Assembly (NCBI RefSeq): GCF_002871795.1
Contig: NZ_PNHL01000009.1
Coordinates: 1-64,000, forward strand
DNA: 64,000 nt
Source: Brachybacterium sp. UMB0905
GTDB taxonomy: Bacteria; Actinomycetota; Actinomycetes; Actinomycetales; Dermabacteraceae
Direction: 5' to 3'
Both the position numbers and the translations under genes were made by a program. The notes beneath the pieces were generated by a model. That model searched no databases, had not been told where the DNA came from, and saw nothing but the letters and a program-made list of their open reading frames with translations. Below, piece by piece: positions 1 to 8,972 of the stretch; position 1 is the stretch's first letter; each line of letters begins with the position of its first letter.

Positions 1-180
1 GCCTTGAACTGGGGACTGAACTTACGCCTGGATCTTCCTGCCATGTCCTTGATCCTTCCTCATAGAAGACTGTCCAAGAACCTTGGTACACCCCAGACCA
101 ACTACAGCTAGCGCTGCGCGGAGGTCTGCGCTGCGCGGACGTCGGCGCTTCGGGGAGATCCCCGCCGTGGGGAGGACCCC

Positions 181-1869
181 TCAGGAGCGGCGCAGGCTCG
201 GTATCCCGAGCGTGACTGGGCCGCTCGGTGCCGCGCCGCTGCCGGTGCCGCAGCTGGCATCGAGCCCCAGCTCCCCCGCCTCCCAGGCGTCACCGGAGCG
301 GGTGCGCCGCACCGCGAAACGGCCCGGGGCGCTGTGCTCGCCGGGTGCCAGCTGCAGGGCGCTGTCGGCGATGAGGTAGTGCGGGGCGGCGCGCGTGACG
401 GTCACTTCCACCAGATCGCCCGGGCGAGGCCGCGCCGTCTCCGGCAGATCCGCGGGCAGAGTGAAGTGCACCAGGCGGTGGTCGCGAGCCCGGCCCGACA
501 GGCGCCGGGTCTCCTGATCGCGGTCCCCCTCCCCTTCGGCGACGAGGACCTCGACAGTGCGGCCTTCGAGCTTCTGGTTCTCCTCGAACGTGATCCGGTC
601 CTGCAGCGCAATGAGGCGCTCGAACCGTTCCTGCACGACGGACTTGGGGATCTGGTCTTCCATGGTCGCGGCGGGTGTGCCGGGGCGGATGGAGTACTGG
701 AAGGTGAAGGCGCTCGAGAAGCGGGACGCCTCGACCACCTCGAGGGTCTGCTGGAAGTCCTCCTCGGTCTCCCCGGGGAATCCCACGATGATGTCCGTGG
801 TGATCGCAGCCTCCGGGATGCGCTCGCGCACCTTCTCCAGGATCCCCAGGAACTTCCTGGAACGGTAGGAGCGGCGCATGGCCTTCAAGATGCGGTCAGA
901 GCCGGACTGCAGCGGCATGTGCAGCTGCGGCATGACGTTCTCAGTTTCGGCCATCGCGTCGATGACGTCATCGGTGAACATGGCCGGGTGGGGGCTGGTG
1001 AACCGCACCCGCTCGAGCCCGTCGATCTCTCCACAGGCGCGCAAGAGCTTCGCGAAGGCGCCGCGGTCGCCGAACTCCACGCCGTAGGAGTTCACATTCT
1101 GGCCCAGCAGCGTCACCTCGATCGCGCCGGAGTCCACGACGTCACGCACTTCGGCGAGGATTTCCCCGGGGCGGCGGTCCTTCTCCTTGCCGCGCAGCGA
1201 GGGGACGATGCAGAAGGTGCAGGTGTTGTTGCAGCCCACGGAGATCGACACCCAGGCTGCGTAGGCGCTCTCCCGCTTGGTGGGCAGCGTGGAGGGGAAC
1301 ACCTCAAGGGATTCGAGGATCTCCACCTCGGCCTGCTTGTTGTGGCGGGCCCGGTCCAGCAGCACCGGCAGGGAGCCGATGTTGTGCGTGCCGAAGACGA
1401 CGTCCACCCAGGGGGCACGCTCGACGATGACGGAGCGGTCCTTCTGCGCCAGGCAGCCGCCCACGGCGATCTGCATGCCGGGGTTCGCGTCCTTGCCGGG
1501 GCGCAGATGGCCCAGGGTGCCGTACAGCTTGTTCGCCGCGTTCTCGCGCACCGCGCAGGTGTTGAACACCACGACGTCCACCTCACCCTTGCGGGGGTCG
1601 GCGGTCTCCGGCGCGGCGACGTAGCCGGAGGACTCCAGCAGACCGGTCAGGCGCTCGGAGTCGTGGACGTTCATCTGGCAGCCGAAGGTGCGCACCTGAT
1701 AGGTGCCGCGCGGGGCTGCATCGGACACAGGCAGGGCAGTATCGGCAGGGGCGGTGATGTCTGTGCTCATCGGCGAATCAGCACGCAGCGAGGGGTCGGC
1801 AGTCATGGTGGATCCAGGGTACGGGGCATCCCCCGCCTCGTCGGCGGCCGGGGACGTCGGATCGCTCAC
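181..1869 (-). CDS. miaB: tRNA-2-methylthio-N6-dimethylallyladenosine synthase MiaB
   Basis: Radical-SAM enzyme that adds a methylthio group to i6A37 of tRNAs. An N-terminal UPF0004 domain ([13 protein letters not shown], with further cysteines in FNTCAVRE and GGCLAQ) is followed by the radical-SAM CxxxCxxC motif ([11 protein letters not shown]) and a C-terminal TRAM-like domain. At 562 residues it is longer than usual because of a low-complexity N-terminus of about 55 residues and a C-terminal tail of about 75. The GTG start at 1869 overlaps the recX stop by four bases (GTGA), which favours coupling. ATG codons at 1806 and 1770 are alternative starts inside the non-conserved leader. It is the last gene of the recA-recX-miaB run. 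Confidence 0.96.
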   Translation of the reverse strand: MSDPTSPAADEAGDAPYPGSTMTADPSLRADSPMSTDITAPADTALPVSDAAPRGTYQVRTFGCQMNVHDSERLTGLLESSGYVAAPETADPRKGEVDVVVFNTCAVRENAANKLYGTLGHLRPGKDANPGMQIAVGGCLAQKDRSVIVERAPWVDVVFGTHNIGSLPVLLDRARHNKQAEVEILESLEVFPSTLPTKRESAYAAWVSISVGCNNTCTFCIVPSLRGKEKDRRPGEILAEVRDVVDSGAIEVTLLGQNVNSYGVEFGDRGAFAKLLRACGEIDGLERVRFTSPHPAMFTDDVIDAMAETENVMPQLHMPLQSGSDRILKAMRRSYRSRKFLGILEKVRERIPEAAITTDIIVGFPGETEEDFQQTLEVVEASRFSSAFTFQYSIRPGTPAATMEDQIPKSVVQERFERLIALQDRITFEENQKLEGRTVEVLVAEGEGDRDQETRRLSGRARDHRLVHFTLPADLPETARPRPGDLVEVTVTRAAPHYLIADSALQLAPGEHSAPGRFAVRRTRSGDAWEAGELGLDASCGTGSGAAPSGPVTLGIPSLRRS

Positions 1870-2531
1870 GACCGGTCGGCGGCGCGGCGCAGCTCCCCGG
1901 AGATGACGTGCACCGCCATGTCCCCCGGATAGCCCTTGCGGGTCAGCAGGGCATCGAGCCTGCGCGCCAGGCGTCGCCGGTGCGCACCGTCGCGTTCCCG
2001 GCGCAGGCGGCGACGGTCCTGGGTATCCAGGCGCGAGCGCACGAGCTCGCGGCAGCGCTGCTCCTCGCTGTCCTCCCCCGCGGCAAGAGCCGCATCGATG
2101 TGGGCCTCGGCGACATGTTTGTCGCGGAGCTCACGGCGCAGCGCCTCGTCCCCGAGACCGCGCAGCTGGCGGCGCTGACGCACCCACTCCGCAGCGAACG
2201 CGGCATCATCCAGCAGATCGGCGCGCTCCAGGCGATCCATGACCTCCTGGGCGAGCGCAGCGGGCACGGCGCGCTCGGTGAGCTTGCTGCGCAGCTCCCC
2301 CTCGGAGCGGGCCCGAGTGGACAGCAGGCGCAGCAGGTGACGGCATTCGCGCACCACGGTGCGTTCACGCTCGATCGCCTCCGGATCCGCGCCCGGCCGC
2401 TCGCGCTCGAGGATCTCCCGGGTGCGCCGCTTCAGCTCGCTGCGCACCCGCGCATCCGGATCGGCGATGCTGACGCCCCGCGGGGCATCGGCATCGCGCG
2501 GTGCAGATGGGGTCATCGGCGGGTGATCCAC
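1866..2531 (-). CDS. recX: Regulatory protein RecX
   Basis: RecX modulates RecA filaments. The 221-residue protein has the alpha-helical RecX repeat pattern in its middle and C-terminus ([16 protein letters not shown], then [15 protein letters not shown] and [10 protein letters not shown]). It begins with GTG three bases after the recA stop and ends overlapping the miaB start, so recA-recX-miaB is almost certainly one transcript. An in-frame ATG at 2516 is an alternative start. The Arg/Glu-rich composition is normal for this family in high-GC actinobacteria. Confidence 0.93.
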   Translation of the reverse strand: MDHPPMTPSAPRDADAPRGVSIADPDARVRSELKRRTREILERERPGADPEAIERERTVVRECRHLLRLLSTRARSEGELRSKLTERAVPAALAQEVMDRLERADLLDDAAFAAEWVRQRRQLRGLGDEALRRELRDKHVAEAHIDAALAAGEDSEEQRCRELVRSRLDTQDRRRLRRERDGAHRRRLARRLDALLTRKGYPGDMAVHVISGELRRAADRS

Positions 2532-2534
2532 AGA

Positions 2535-3632
2535 TCAGATGGTGGCCGGGACGTCCTCGTCGAGGAACTCGTCCTCCCCGAGGGCGGCGTCCCCCTCTGC
2601 CGGGGCCTCCGGCTGCGCGGCGTACTTGCCCACCCCCAGGGTGCGCAGGATCTTCTCCTCGATCTCTGCGGCGAGGTCCGGGTTGTCCCTCAGGAACTGG
2701 CGGGAGTTCTCCTTGCCCTGGCCCAGCTGGTCTCCCTCATAGGTGAACCAGGCTCCGGACTTGCGGACGATCCCGTGCTCGACGCCGAGGTCGATCAGCC
2801 CGCCCTCCCGGGAGATGCCCTCGCCGTAGAGGATGTCGAACTCGGCCTGCTTGAAGGGCGGGGCCATCTTGTTCTTGACGATCTTGACGCGGGCGCGGTT
2901 GCCCACCGCGTCGGAGCCGGTCTTGAGGGTCTCGATGCGACGGATGTCCATGCGCACCGAGGCGTAGAACTTCAGGGCCTTGCCGCCGGTGGTGGTCTCG
3001 GGGCTCCCGAAGAACACGCCGATCTTCTCGCGCAGCTGGTTGATGAAGATCGCGGTGGTGCCGGAGGCGGACAGGGCGCCGGTGAGCTTGCGCAGCGCCT
3101 GGGACATCAACCGGGCCTGCAGACCCACGTGGGAGTCACCCATCTCGCCCTCGATCTCGGCCTTGGGCACCAGGGCGGCCACGGAGTCGATCACCACGAT
3201 GTCCAGCGCCCCGGAGCGGATCAGCATGTCGGTGATCTCCAGGGCCTGCTCGCCGGTGTCCGGCTGGGAGACCAGCAGTGCGTCGGTGTCCACGCCGAGC
3301 TTCTTGGCGTACTCCGGGTCCAGTGCGTGCTCCGCGTCGATGAACGCGGCGATGCCGCCGTTGCGCTGAGCGTTGGCGACCGCGTGCAGGGCCACGGTGG
3401 TCTTGCCGGAGGACTCCGGACCGTAGATCTCCACGATGCGGCCGCGAGGCAGACCGCCGATGCCGAGCGCGGCATCCAGGGCCACCGAACCGGTGGGGAT
3501 CACCTCGACCGGCGGGCGGGTGTCATCCCCCAGACGCATGATCGAGCCCTTGCCGAACTGGCGGTCGATCTGCGCGAGGGCGTTGTCGAGCGAGGAGGCG
3601 CGGTCCTTGGTGGCGGACTTCGAAGCTGCCAT
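2535..3632 (-). CDS. recA: Recombinase RecA
   Basis: DNA-dependent ATPase for homologous recombination and induction of the SOS response. The 365-residue product carries the Walker A motif GPESSGKTT, the Walker-B-like [10 protein letters not shown], and the signature [14 protein letters not shown]. It ends in an acidic tail ([15 protein letters not shown]). The ATG at 3632 is chosen because GGAAGGA lies about nine bases upstream and the family N-terminus begins there; the open frame continues about 80 codons further upstream without RecA similarity. A perfect GAAC-N4-GTTC palindrome lies 170 bp upstream, consistent with LexA control. No intein is present. Confidence 0.99.
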   Translation of the reverse strand: MAASKSATKDRASSLDNALAQIDRQFGKGSIMRLGDDTRPPVEVIPTGSVALDAALGIGGLPRGRIVEIYGPESSGKTTVALHAVANAQRNGGIAAFIDAEHALDPEYAKKLGVDTDALLVSQPDTGEQALEITDMLIRSGALDIVVIDSVAALVPKAEIEGEMGDSHVGLQARLMSQALRKLTGALSASGTTAIFINQLREKIGVFFGSPETTTGGKALKFYASVRMDIRRIETLKTGSDAVGNRARVKIVKNKMAPPFKQAEFDILYGEGISREGGLIDLGVEHGIVRKSGAWFTYEGDQLGQGKENSRQFLRDNPDLAAEIEEKILRTLGVGKYAAQPEAPAEGDAALGEDEFLDEDVPATI

Positions 3633-3801
3633 GTGCGTGTTCCTTCCTGGGGTGCCGGGTGTGCCGACGTCGTGTCCGTGTATGGCCACAGTAGGAGCCG
3701 ACCCCGACATTCGCCGCAGGCCCCGCCCGATTGTGGATGACGGGGCATTGTGGAGGAGAGGTCGAGATGGCGGCCGGTGAGGCCGTCGCAGTACACAGTA
3801 C

Positions 3802-3815
3802 CGAACAGACGTTCG
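3802..3815. promoter_or_regulatory. Putative LexA (SOS) box upstream of recA
   Basis: CGAACAGACGTTCG matches the actinobacterial/Gram-positive SOS operator (CGAAC-N4-GTTCG) with both half-sites perfect. It sits in the 300-bp gene-free stretch 3633-3932 between recA and DUF3046, 170 bp upstream of the recA ATG. No other clear element was seen in that stretch, although TACTGT just downstream (minus strand) could serve as a -10. That LexA binds here and represses recA is inference from the match and position. Confidence 0.82.
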
Positions 3816-3932
3816 AATGGGTGATGCTACGGCGGCGTGTCTCGCGTGTCTCACGCCCCCCGACGCACTGCTGGTCATGCTCCGTGCACCGGGGAGCTCC
3901 CCGCGCCCGCGCCCATCCGCACCGTCGACACC

Positions 3933-4157
3933 TCAGCGGCGGCGCTGCTCGGGCGGAACCTCCCAGCGGTCAGCCTCGGGCACATCCATGGCATCGCACA
4001 GCGCGGTCCACACCCGACGCACGGCGACCCCGCGCTCGAGGGCTTCGTAGGCGGTCAATCCGCCCACCTCCTCAAGCACGAGGTCGGTGATGTAGGCGCG
4101 GGCCAGAGCCGGTCCGAAGACGTGCTCCGACAGCTCCGTGAACTCGCTGCGGCGCAC
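3933..4157 (-). CDS. DUF3046 protein
   Basis: A 74-residue protein of the DUF3046 family, which occurs almost only in actinobacteria next to recA. The family pattern is visible: FTELSEHVFG at the N-terminus, then LVLEEVGGLTAYEALERG, and the basic-tryptophan C-terminus RRVWTALCDAMDVPEADRW. It starts with GTG one base after the clgR-like stop codon, so the two are probably co-transcribed. Function is unknown. Confidence 0.9.
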   Translation of the reverse strand: MRRSEFTELSEHVFGPALARAYITDLVLEEVGGLTAYEALERGVAVRRVWTALCDAMDVPEADRWEVPPEQRRR

Positions 4158-4158
4158 C

Positions 4159-4464
4159 TCAGTGCGCGCCGACCAGCGGGGCAGCGTCGTCGGCCAGTCC
4201 GTCCGGGACGGTGTCCGGGATGGTGACGTGCTCAGCCACGGCGATGCGCTCGGAGACCTCGCGCAGCACGTAGGACAGCGGCAGGCCGAGGGCGTCGGTC
4301 ACGGAGACCAGCAGCTCGCTGGAGGCCTCCTTCTGGCCGCGCTCGATCTCGCTGAGGTAGCCGAGGGACACGCGGGCGTCGGAGGACACCTGCCGCAGAG
4401 TGCGGCCCTGGGCGCGACGGGCTTCACGCAGGACGTCTCCGAGCTCCTGACGGAACAGGATCAT
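4159..4464 (-). CDS. clgR: ClgR/XRE-family transcriptional regulator
   Basis: A 101-residue helix-turn-helix protein. The XRE domain spans about residues 8-65 ([20 protein letters not shown], then [16 protein letters not shown]), matching ClgR, the actinobacterial activator of clp protease and stress genes. The ATG at 4464 is supported by AAAGGAGG eight bases upstream; the frame remains open further upstream without similarity. Position between cinA and recA is the standard actinobacterial arrangement. The 250-bp gap to cinA (4465-4714) presumably holds its promoter, but I saw no decisive element there. Confidence 0.9.
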   Translation of the reverse strand: MILFRQELGDVLREARRAQGRTLRQVSSDARVSLGYLSEIERGQKEASSELLVSVTDALGLPLSYVLREVSERIAVAEHVTIPDTVPDGLADDAAPLVGAH

Positions 4465-4714
4465 GGGCCTTCCTCCTTTCATCGGGCTCGCGGGCGGCGT
4501 GTGCTGAAGCCGGATCGCGGGTCTGCGGTGCCGGGTGCCGCCGGGGTGGTTCTGGGGCATCTGCCGGGCCGTCGGGGCCCGGTGGATCGAACTCATCACG
4601 GCTCTTCCAACGCCGCTGCCCGCTTCCGTGTTCCCCGCAGTGTAGTGGCACACGTCCGAATGCCCGCTGGGTGCCGTGCTCCATTGTGGATGACGCGTGC
4701 CTGGGGAGGAGAGG

Positions 4715-5239
4715 TCACGCGCGGCGCGGGCTCTCCTGGGCCGGGCGGTCCACGTGCTCGGACAGCAGCTGGAGGGCTGCCTCCACGCTCGCGGCACGCA
4801 CCGCCGCCCGATCCCCGCTGAGATGCACCTCACGGGCGAGTGGCTCGGCGCCGCGCCGGGCCAGGCCCAGCCAGACCGTCCCGGCGGGCACCCCGCGCTC
4901 ATCGGGCCCGGGCCCAGCCACACCCGTGGTGGAGACCGCGAGATCCGCGGCATACAGCTCGAGGGCGCCGCGCGCCATCTGTCGAGCGACCTCCGCGGTG
5001 ACCGCTCCCTCGCGGGCCAGCAGCTCCGCACCGACGCCCAGCACGCGCGTCTTGGCATCCAGGCTGTAGCAGGCCGCTCCCCCGACGACGGTGGCGCTCG
5101 CCCCGGGCACATCCACCAGGCGCGCCACGAGGGCCCCGGCCGTGAGGGATTCGGCGGTCGCCAGACGCAGGTCCTGCGCGATGGCCGCGGCCACCAGCGC
5201 GGTGGGGTCGATGCGCTCCCCCGGCACCGAGGCGGTCAT
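4715..5239 (-). CDS. CinA C-terminal domain protein (NMN amidohydrolase-like)
   Basis: A 174-residue stand-alone CinA C-terminal domain (PncC type), known in the family to deamidate nicotinamide mononucleotide to NaMN. Hallmarks are [16 protein letters not shown] at the N-terminus, [19 protein letters not shown], and [21 protein letters not shown]. The N-terminal MoCF-like domain of full-length CinA is absent, which is common. The ATG at 5239 overlaps the pgsA stop by four bases (ATGA), indicating translational coupling. Confidence 0.92.
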   Translation of the reverse strand: MTASVPGERIDPTALVAAAIAQDLRLATAESLTAGALVARLVDVPGASATVVGGAACYSLDAKTRVLGVGAELLAREGAVTAEVARQMARGALELYAADLAVSTTGVAGPGPDERGVPAGTVWLGLARRGAEPLAREVHLSGDRAAVRAASVEAALQLLSEHVDRPAQESPRRA

Positions 5240-5835
5240 GCCCGGTTCGTGCCGCCAGCGAGGGCCTCGCGGCGCAACCGCAGACCGTCCTTGAGGTTCA
5301 CCAGCCCCGACCACACGGTGAGGATCACGGCGATGAGCACGAGCGTCCAGCCGATCCAGTAAGCCGGAGGCCACCACAGCTCGAAGGGCAGCAGGCAGAA
5401 GGTGATCGCCATGGTCTGGAAGACCGTCTTGAGCTTGCCGGCCCAGTTCGCCGGCAGTGCCCCGTGAGAGAGGATCGTGAAGCGCATGATGGTGATCCCG
5501 AACTCGCGCACGAGGATCAGGATCGTCATCCACCAGGGGATGTAATCCCACACCGAGAGCATGATGAAGGCGGCGCCGGTGATGGCCTTATCGGCGATCG
5601 GGTCGACGATCTTGCCGAAGTCCGTGATGAGGTTCCGCGAGCGGGCCAGGTGGCCGTCCAGGGCATCGGTCGCCATCGCCACCAGGAACACGGCGGTCAC
5701 CAGCAGGCGTCCGCCCACCGATTCGGCATGCACCACCGCGAGCCACACGAACACCGGCACCATGGCGCAGCGCAGCATCGTGAGGATGTTAGCGATGTTC
5801 CACAGGGGGGCCTGCGGGGCGGCCGGTGCGCTCAT
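5236..5835 (-). CDS. pgsA: CDP-diacylglycerol-glycerol-3-phosphate 3-phosphatidyltransferase
   Basis: Integral membrane enzyme of 199 residues that makes phosphatidylglycerophosphate from CDP-diacylglycerol. The CDP-alcohol phosphatidyltransferase signature D-G-x2-A-R-x8-G-x3-D-x3-D is visible in DALDGHLARSRN...GKIVDPIADK. About four to five hydrophobic segments follow. It lies between ftsK and cinA, the usual actinobacterial position. Its substrate comes from CdsA, encoded at the other end of this window. Confidence 0.95.
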   Translation of the reverse strand: MSAPAAPQAPLWNIANILTMLRCAMVPVFVWLAVVHAESVGGRLLVTAVFLVAMATDALDGHLARSRNLITDFGKIVDPIADKAITGAAFIMLSVWDYIPWWMTILILVREFGITIMRFTILSHGALPANWAGKLKTVFQTMAITFCLLPFELWWPPAYWIGWTLVLIAVILTVWSGLVNLKDGLRLRREALAGGTNRA

Positions 5836-5908
5836 GGTCTCTCCTTGGCTACAGGGGGCCGACGGGGCGGCCGCGGCAGATGCGATGACGTGGAACAGGC
5901 GGGGCGGC

Positions 5909-8845
5909 TCAGCGGCCCGTCAAGCTCCAAGCGTCCTCGGAGTCGGGGTCCTCGCCGTCATCGTCGTAGTAGTCGATCGCGTGCTCGCTGCCATCCTCGG
6001 CGAGGGGGTCCGTGCCGTAGCGGTCATCCTGCTCGGCGTGCCCCTCGGCGCCGGCTGCGGCGGCATCCGCGTCGGTGTCCACAGCGTCATCGGCGTAGGG
6101 TTCGCTCTCGCCGGGAGTGACCGGTGCGGGATCCTCCTCCTCGCCGCGGATGCGGGCGAGGGCCGTTCCCAGGTCATCGGGGTGGATGAGGACGTCACGG
6201 GCCTTGGATCCCTCGGAGGGGCCGACGATCTCGCGGGACTCCAGCAGGTCCATCAGACGGCCGGCCTTCGCGAAGCCGACGCGCAGCTTGCGCTGCAGCA
6301 TCGAGGTGGAGCCGAACTGTGTGGTGACCACGAGCTCCGCGGCCTGCAGCAGCACATCGAGATCATCACCGATGTCATCGTCGATCTGCTTCTTGGCCGC
6401 CGCGACGGTGACATCCTCGCGATAGTTCGGCTTCATCTGGCTCTTGACGTGGTCGACGACCTTGTGGATCTCCGACTCGTTGACCCACGCACCCTGGACG
6501 CGCATGGGCTTGGCCTTGCCCATCGGATGGAACAGGGCATCGCCCTGACCGATCAGCTTCTCTGCGCCGGGTGCATCGAGGATCACGCGCGAATCCTGCA
6601 GGGAGGAGGTGGCGAACGCGAGGCGGCTGGGCACGTTGGCCTTGATGATGCCGGTGACCACATCGACCGACGGGCGCTGCGTGGCGAGGATCAGGTGGAT
6701 CCCGGCGGCGCGGGCCAGCTGGGTGATGCGCTGGATCGAGGCCTCCACGTCCCGCGGGGCGACCATCATGAGGTCCGCGAGCTCATCGACCACGACCAGC
6801 AGGTACGGGTACGGGGCGAGCTTGCGCTCGGAACCGGGCGGGGGCGTGACCTCCCCGGCACGCACCGCCTTGTTGAAGTCATCGATGTGCTTGAAGCCGA
6901 ACGCCGCGAGGTCGTCGTAACGGGCGTCCATCTCCCTGACCACCCATTCGAGGGCCTCGGCGGCCTTCTTGGGGCTGGTGATGATCGGGGTGATCAGGTG
7001 CGGGATGCCCTCGTAGATCGTGAGCTCCACGCGCTTGGGGTCCACGAGCACCATGCGCACCTCCTCCGGGGTGGAGCGCATGAGGATCGAGGTGATCATG
7101 GAGTTGACGAAGGAGGACTTACCGGCGCCGGTGGCGCCCGCGACCAGCAGGTGCGGCATCTTCGCGAGGTTCGCCACGACGTAGCCGCCCTCGACGTCCT
7201 TGCCCACGCCCATCACCATCGGATGCTCATTACGGCGCGCGACGGGGCTGCGCAGCACATCGCCGAGCGCGACGGTCTCGCGGTCGGTATTGGGGATCTC
7301 GATGCCGATGGCCTTCTTGCCGGGGATCGGCGAGAGGATGCGCACATCGGCGCTGGCCACCGCGTAGGCGATGTTCTTGTCGAGCGCGGTGACCTTCTCG
7401 ACCTTGGTGCCCGGCGCAAGCTCCACCTCGTAGCGGGTGACCGTAGGGCCGCGGGAGAAGCCGACCACGTCGGCGTTGACCTTGAACTGCTCGAAGACCT
7501 CCTCGAGCGCGGAGACCACGCGGTCGTTGGTCTCCGAGCGGGTCTTGTGCGGCGGGCCCTCGATGAGGAAGTCGGAGTCGGGGAGGGTGTAGACGATGTC
7601 CCCGGCCAGCTCGAGCTGCTCCCCGGCACGCGGCAGATCGCCCATCGGCGGGGGCACCAGCTCGGGCTTCTCCTGTGCGGCGGGCTTCGTCGCGACCGGC
7701 TGCGTGGGCTTCGGCGCCCCAGCGGCGGGCTTCGCACCGCCCTTCGCGGTGGGCATCGGGGTGGTCGCACCCGCGCCCTTCTCGGGGAAGGTCTTGGCGC
7801 GCTGGTTCTCGTCCTGGACCACGTCGAAGACTTCGGTGGGGTCCTCGGGAGCGCCGCGGCGCGGCCCCGCGGCCGCTGCGGAGGCGGCCTTCTTGCGGCC
7901 GCGTCCCTTGCGGCCCCGGCCCGGACCGCCCTCCTCGACCCCCTGTTCAAAGGCCTCATCGCCCGCGTAGCCGAAGGTCTCGTGGTCGCGCTCGGCGGCC
8001 TCGGCCTCCTTCTCCTGGCGGGTCCGGCGTCGCGTGCGACCGGCCGGCTGCACCGCAGTCTCCTGCTCATGCAGCGCGGGATCGGGCCGGCGCGGACGAA
8101 GGCCGAAGGCGATGCGCTCCTCGTCCTCCTCCTCGCTGCGGCCCACGAGCACGTCGTACACGCCGCGCACGCGAGAGGGGATCGACTCCACCGGCGTGGC
8201 GGTCAGCACGAGCACACCGAAGGCGATGACCAGGGCGTACAGGATGATCACGGCGACCGGGGGCAGCAGCGCGATCAGCGGGGCGGCGGCGAGATAGCCG
8301 AGCACGCCACCGCCGCGGGCGAGGGCGGCGATGCCGTCGGCGGGGGCGGGCATCTTGGCGCTGGTCGAGGCGATCGCGGAGATCGCCACCAGGATCAGCG
8401 AGATGCCCAGGGAGATGCGGGTGTTGGCGCGCACCTGGTCGGGGCGGCGGAACATGCGCAGCGACCAGCCGACCGCAAGCAACGGGATGACCATCGAGGA
8501 GATGCCGAAGGTGCCGGCCACGACCGTGTGCACCGCGCCGAGCACGGGCCCGGCGGCCTGCCACCACTCGACCACAGCCACGAGGGCCGCGATGAGCATC
8601 AGCAGCAGCGCGTAGCCATCGCGGCGCATCTCCGGAGCAACCTCCCAGCGCTGCACGCCGATCGAGCGCACCAGACCGCCGACCATGCGAGCGATCGCCA
8701 GATAGCCAGAGCGCGCTGCGCGCACCGGCAGAGGAAGCGTCGAGGGGTCGTTCGCCGCGGCCGCGCGGGTCCGCGAGGAGCCCGCGGCAGAGGACCGCGA
8801 GGAGCCTTTCGACGCACGTGCGGGGGAAGACGTACGTGTCGCCAT
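5909..8845 (-). CDS. ftsK: DNA translocase FtsK/SpoIIIE
   Basis: Septal DNA pump that clears chromosomes at division. The N-terminus carries four membrane segments, followed by a long Pro/Ala/charged linker. The motor domain has Walker A GATGAGKSSF and the DELADLMM motif. The C-terminal gamma winged helix (LRVGFAKAGRLMDLLE) is followed by an unusual acidic tail of about 70 residues. I choose the ATG at 8845 (978 aa) because TACCCT lies seven bases before it, as in leaderless transcripts, and GGGAGGT is also upstream. A GTG at 8902 would add 19 residues. Confidence 0.95.
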   Translation of the reverse strand: MATRTSSPARASKGSSRSSAAGSSRTRAAAANDPSTLPLPVRAARSGYLAIARMVGGLVRSIGVQRWEVAPEMRRDGYALLLMLIAALVAVVEWWQAAGPVLGAVHTVVAGTFGISSMVIPLLAVGWSLRMFRRPDQVRANTRISLGISLILVAISAIASTSAKMPAPADGIAALARGGGVLGYLAAAPLIALLPPVAVIILYALVIAFGVLVLTATPVESIPSRVRGVYDVLVGRSEEEDEERIAFGLRPRRPDPALHEQETAVQPAGRTRRRTRQEKEAEAAERDHETFGYAGDEAFEQGVEEGGPGRGRKGRGRKKAASAAAAGPRRGAPEDPTEVFDVVQDENQRAKTFPEKGAGATTPMPTAKGGAKPAAGAPKPTQPVATKPAAQEKPELVPPPMGDLPRAGEQLELAGDIVYTLPDSDFLIEGPPHKTRSETNDRVVSALEEVFEQFKVNADVVGFSRGPTVTRYEVELAPGTKVEKVTALDKNIAYAVASADVRILSPIPGKKAIGIEIPNTDRETVALGDVLRSPVARRNEHPMVMGVGKDVEGGYVVANLAKMPHLLVAGATGAGKSSFVNSMITSILMRSTPEEVRMVLVDPKRVELTIYEGIPHLITPIITSPKKAAEALEWVVREMDARYDDLAAFGFKHIDDFNKAVRAGEVTPPPGSERKLAPYPYLLVVVDELADLMMVAPRDVEASIQRITQLARAAGIHLILATQRPSVDVVTGIIKANVPSRLAFATSSLQDSRVILDAPGAEKLIGQGDALFHPMGKAKPMRVQGAWVNESEIHKVVDHVKSQMKPNYREDVTVAAAKKQIDDDIGDDLDVLLQAAELVVTTQFGSTSMLQRKLRVGFAKAGRLMDLLESREIVGPSEGSKARDVLIHPDDLGTALARIRGEEEDPAPVTPGESEPYADDAVDTDADAAAAGAEGHAEQDDRYGTDPLAEDGSEHAIDYYDDDGEDPDSEDAWSLTGR

Positions 8846-8852
8846 AGGTCCC

Positions 8853-8858
8853 AGGGTA
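8853..8858 (-). promoter_or_regulatory. Candidate -10 element of a leaderless ftsK transcript
   Basis: On the minus strand TACCCT (TANNNT class) ends seven bases before the chosen ftsK ATG. Actinobacteria often initiate transcription at or near the start codon with this spacing. No good -35 was identified. This is inferred from spacing only. Confidence 0.4.
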
Positions 8859-8972
8859 CCTCCCGGGGCACTCTCAGCCCGGGAAGCAGCGGCATGCGTC
8901 ACCCACAGCGGGCGCGGAACGGGCCCGGGCGGGGCAGGCAGCGGGCACGCGCACTCGCCGCGCCCGCGCGCC

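Noticed and set aside
83..379. 98-codon plus-strand frame at the left edge
   Set aside because: Mostly antisense to miaB, no ribosome site and no recognisable motif. Positions 1-180 are a lower-GC stretch followed by short GCGCTGCGCGGA-type repeats; I saw no gene there.
3733..4697. Two TTGTGGATGA sequences (near 3733 and 4684) resembling DnaA boxes
   Set aside because: Each differs from the actinobacterial consensus, there are only two, and no origin genes are near; most likely chance.
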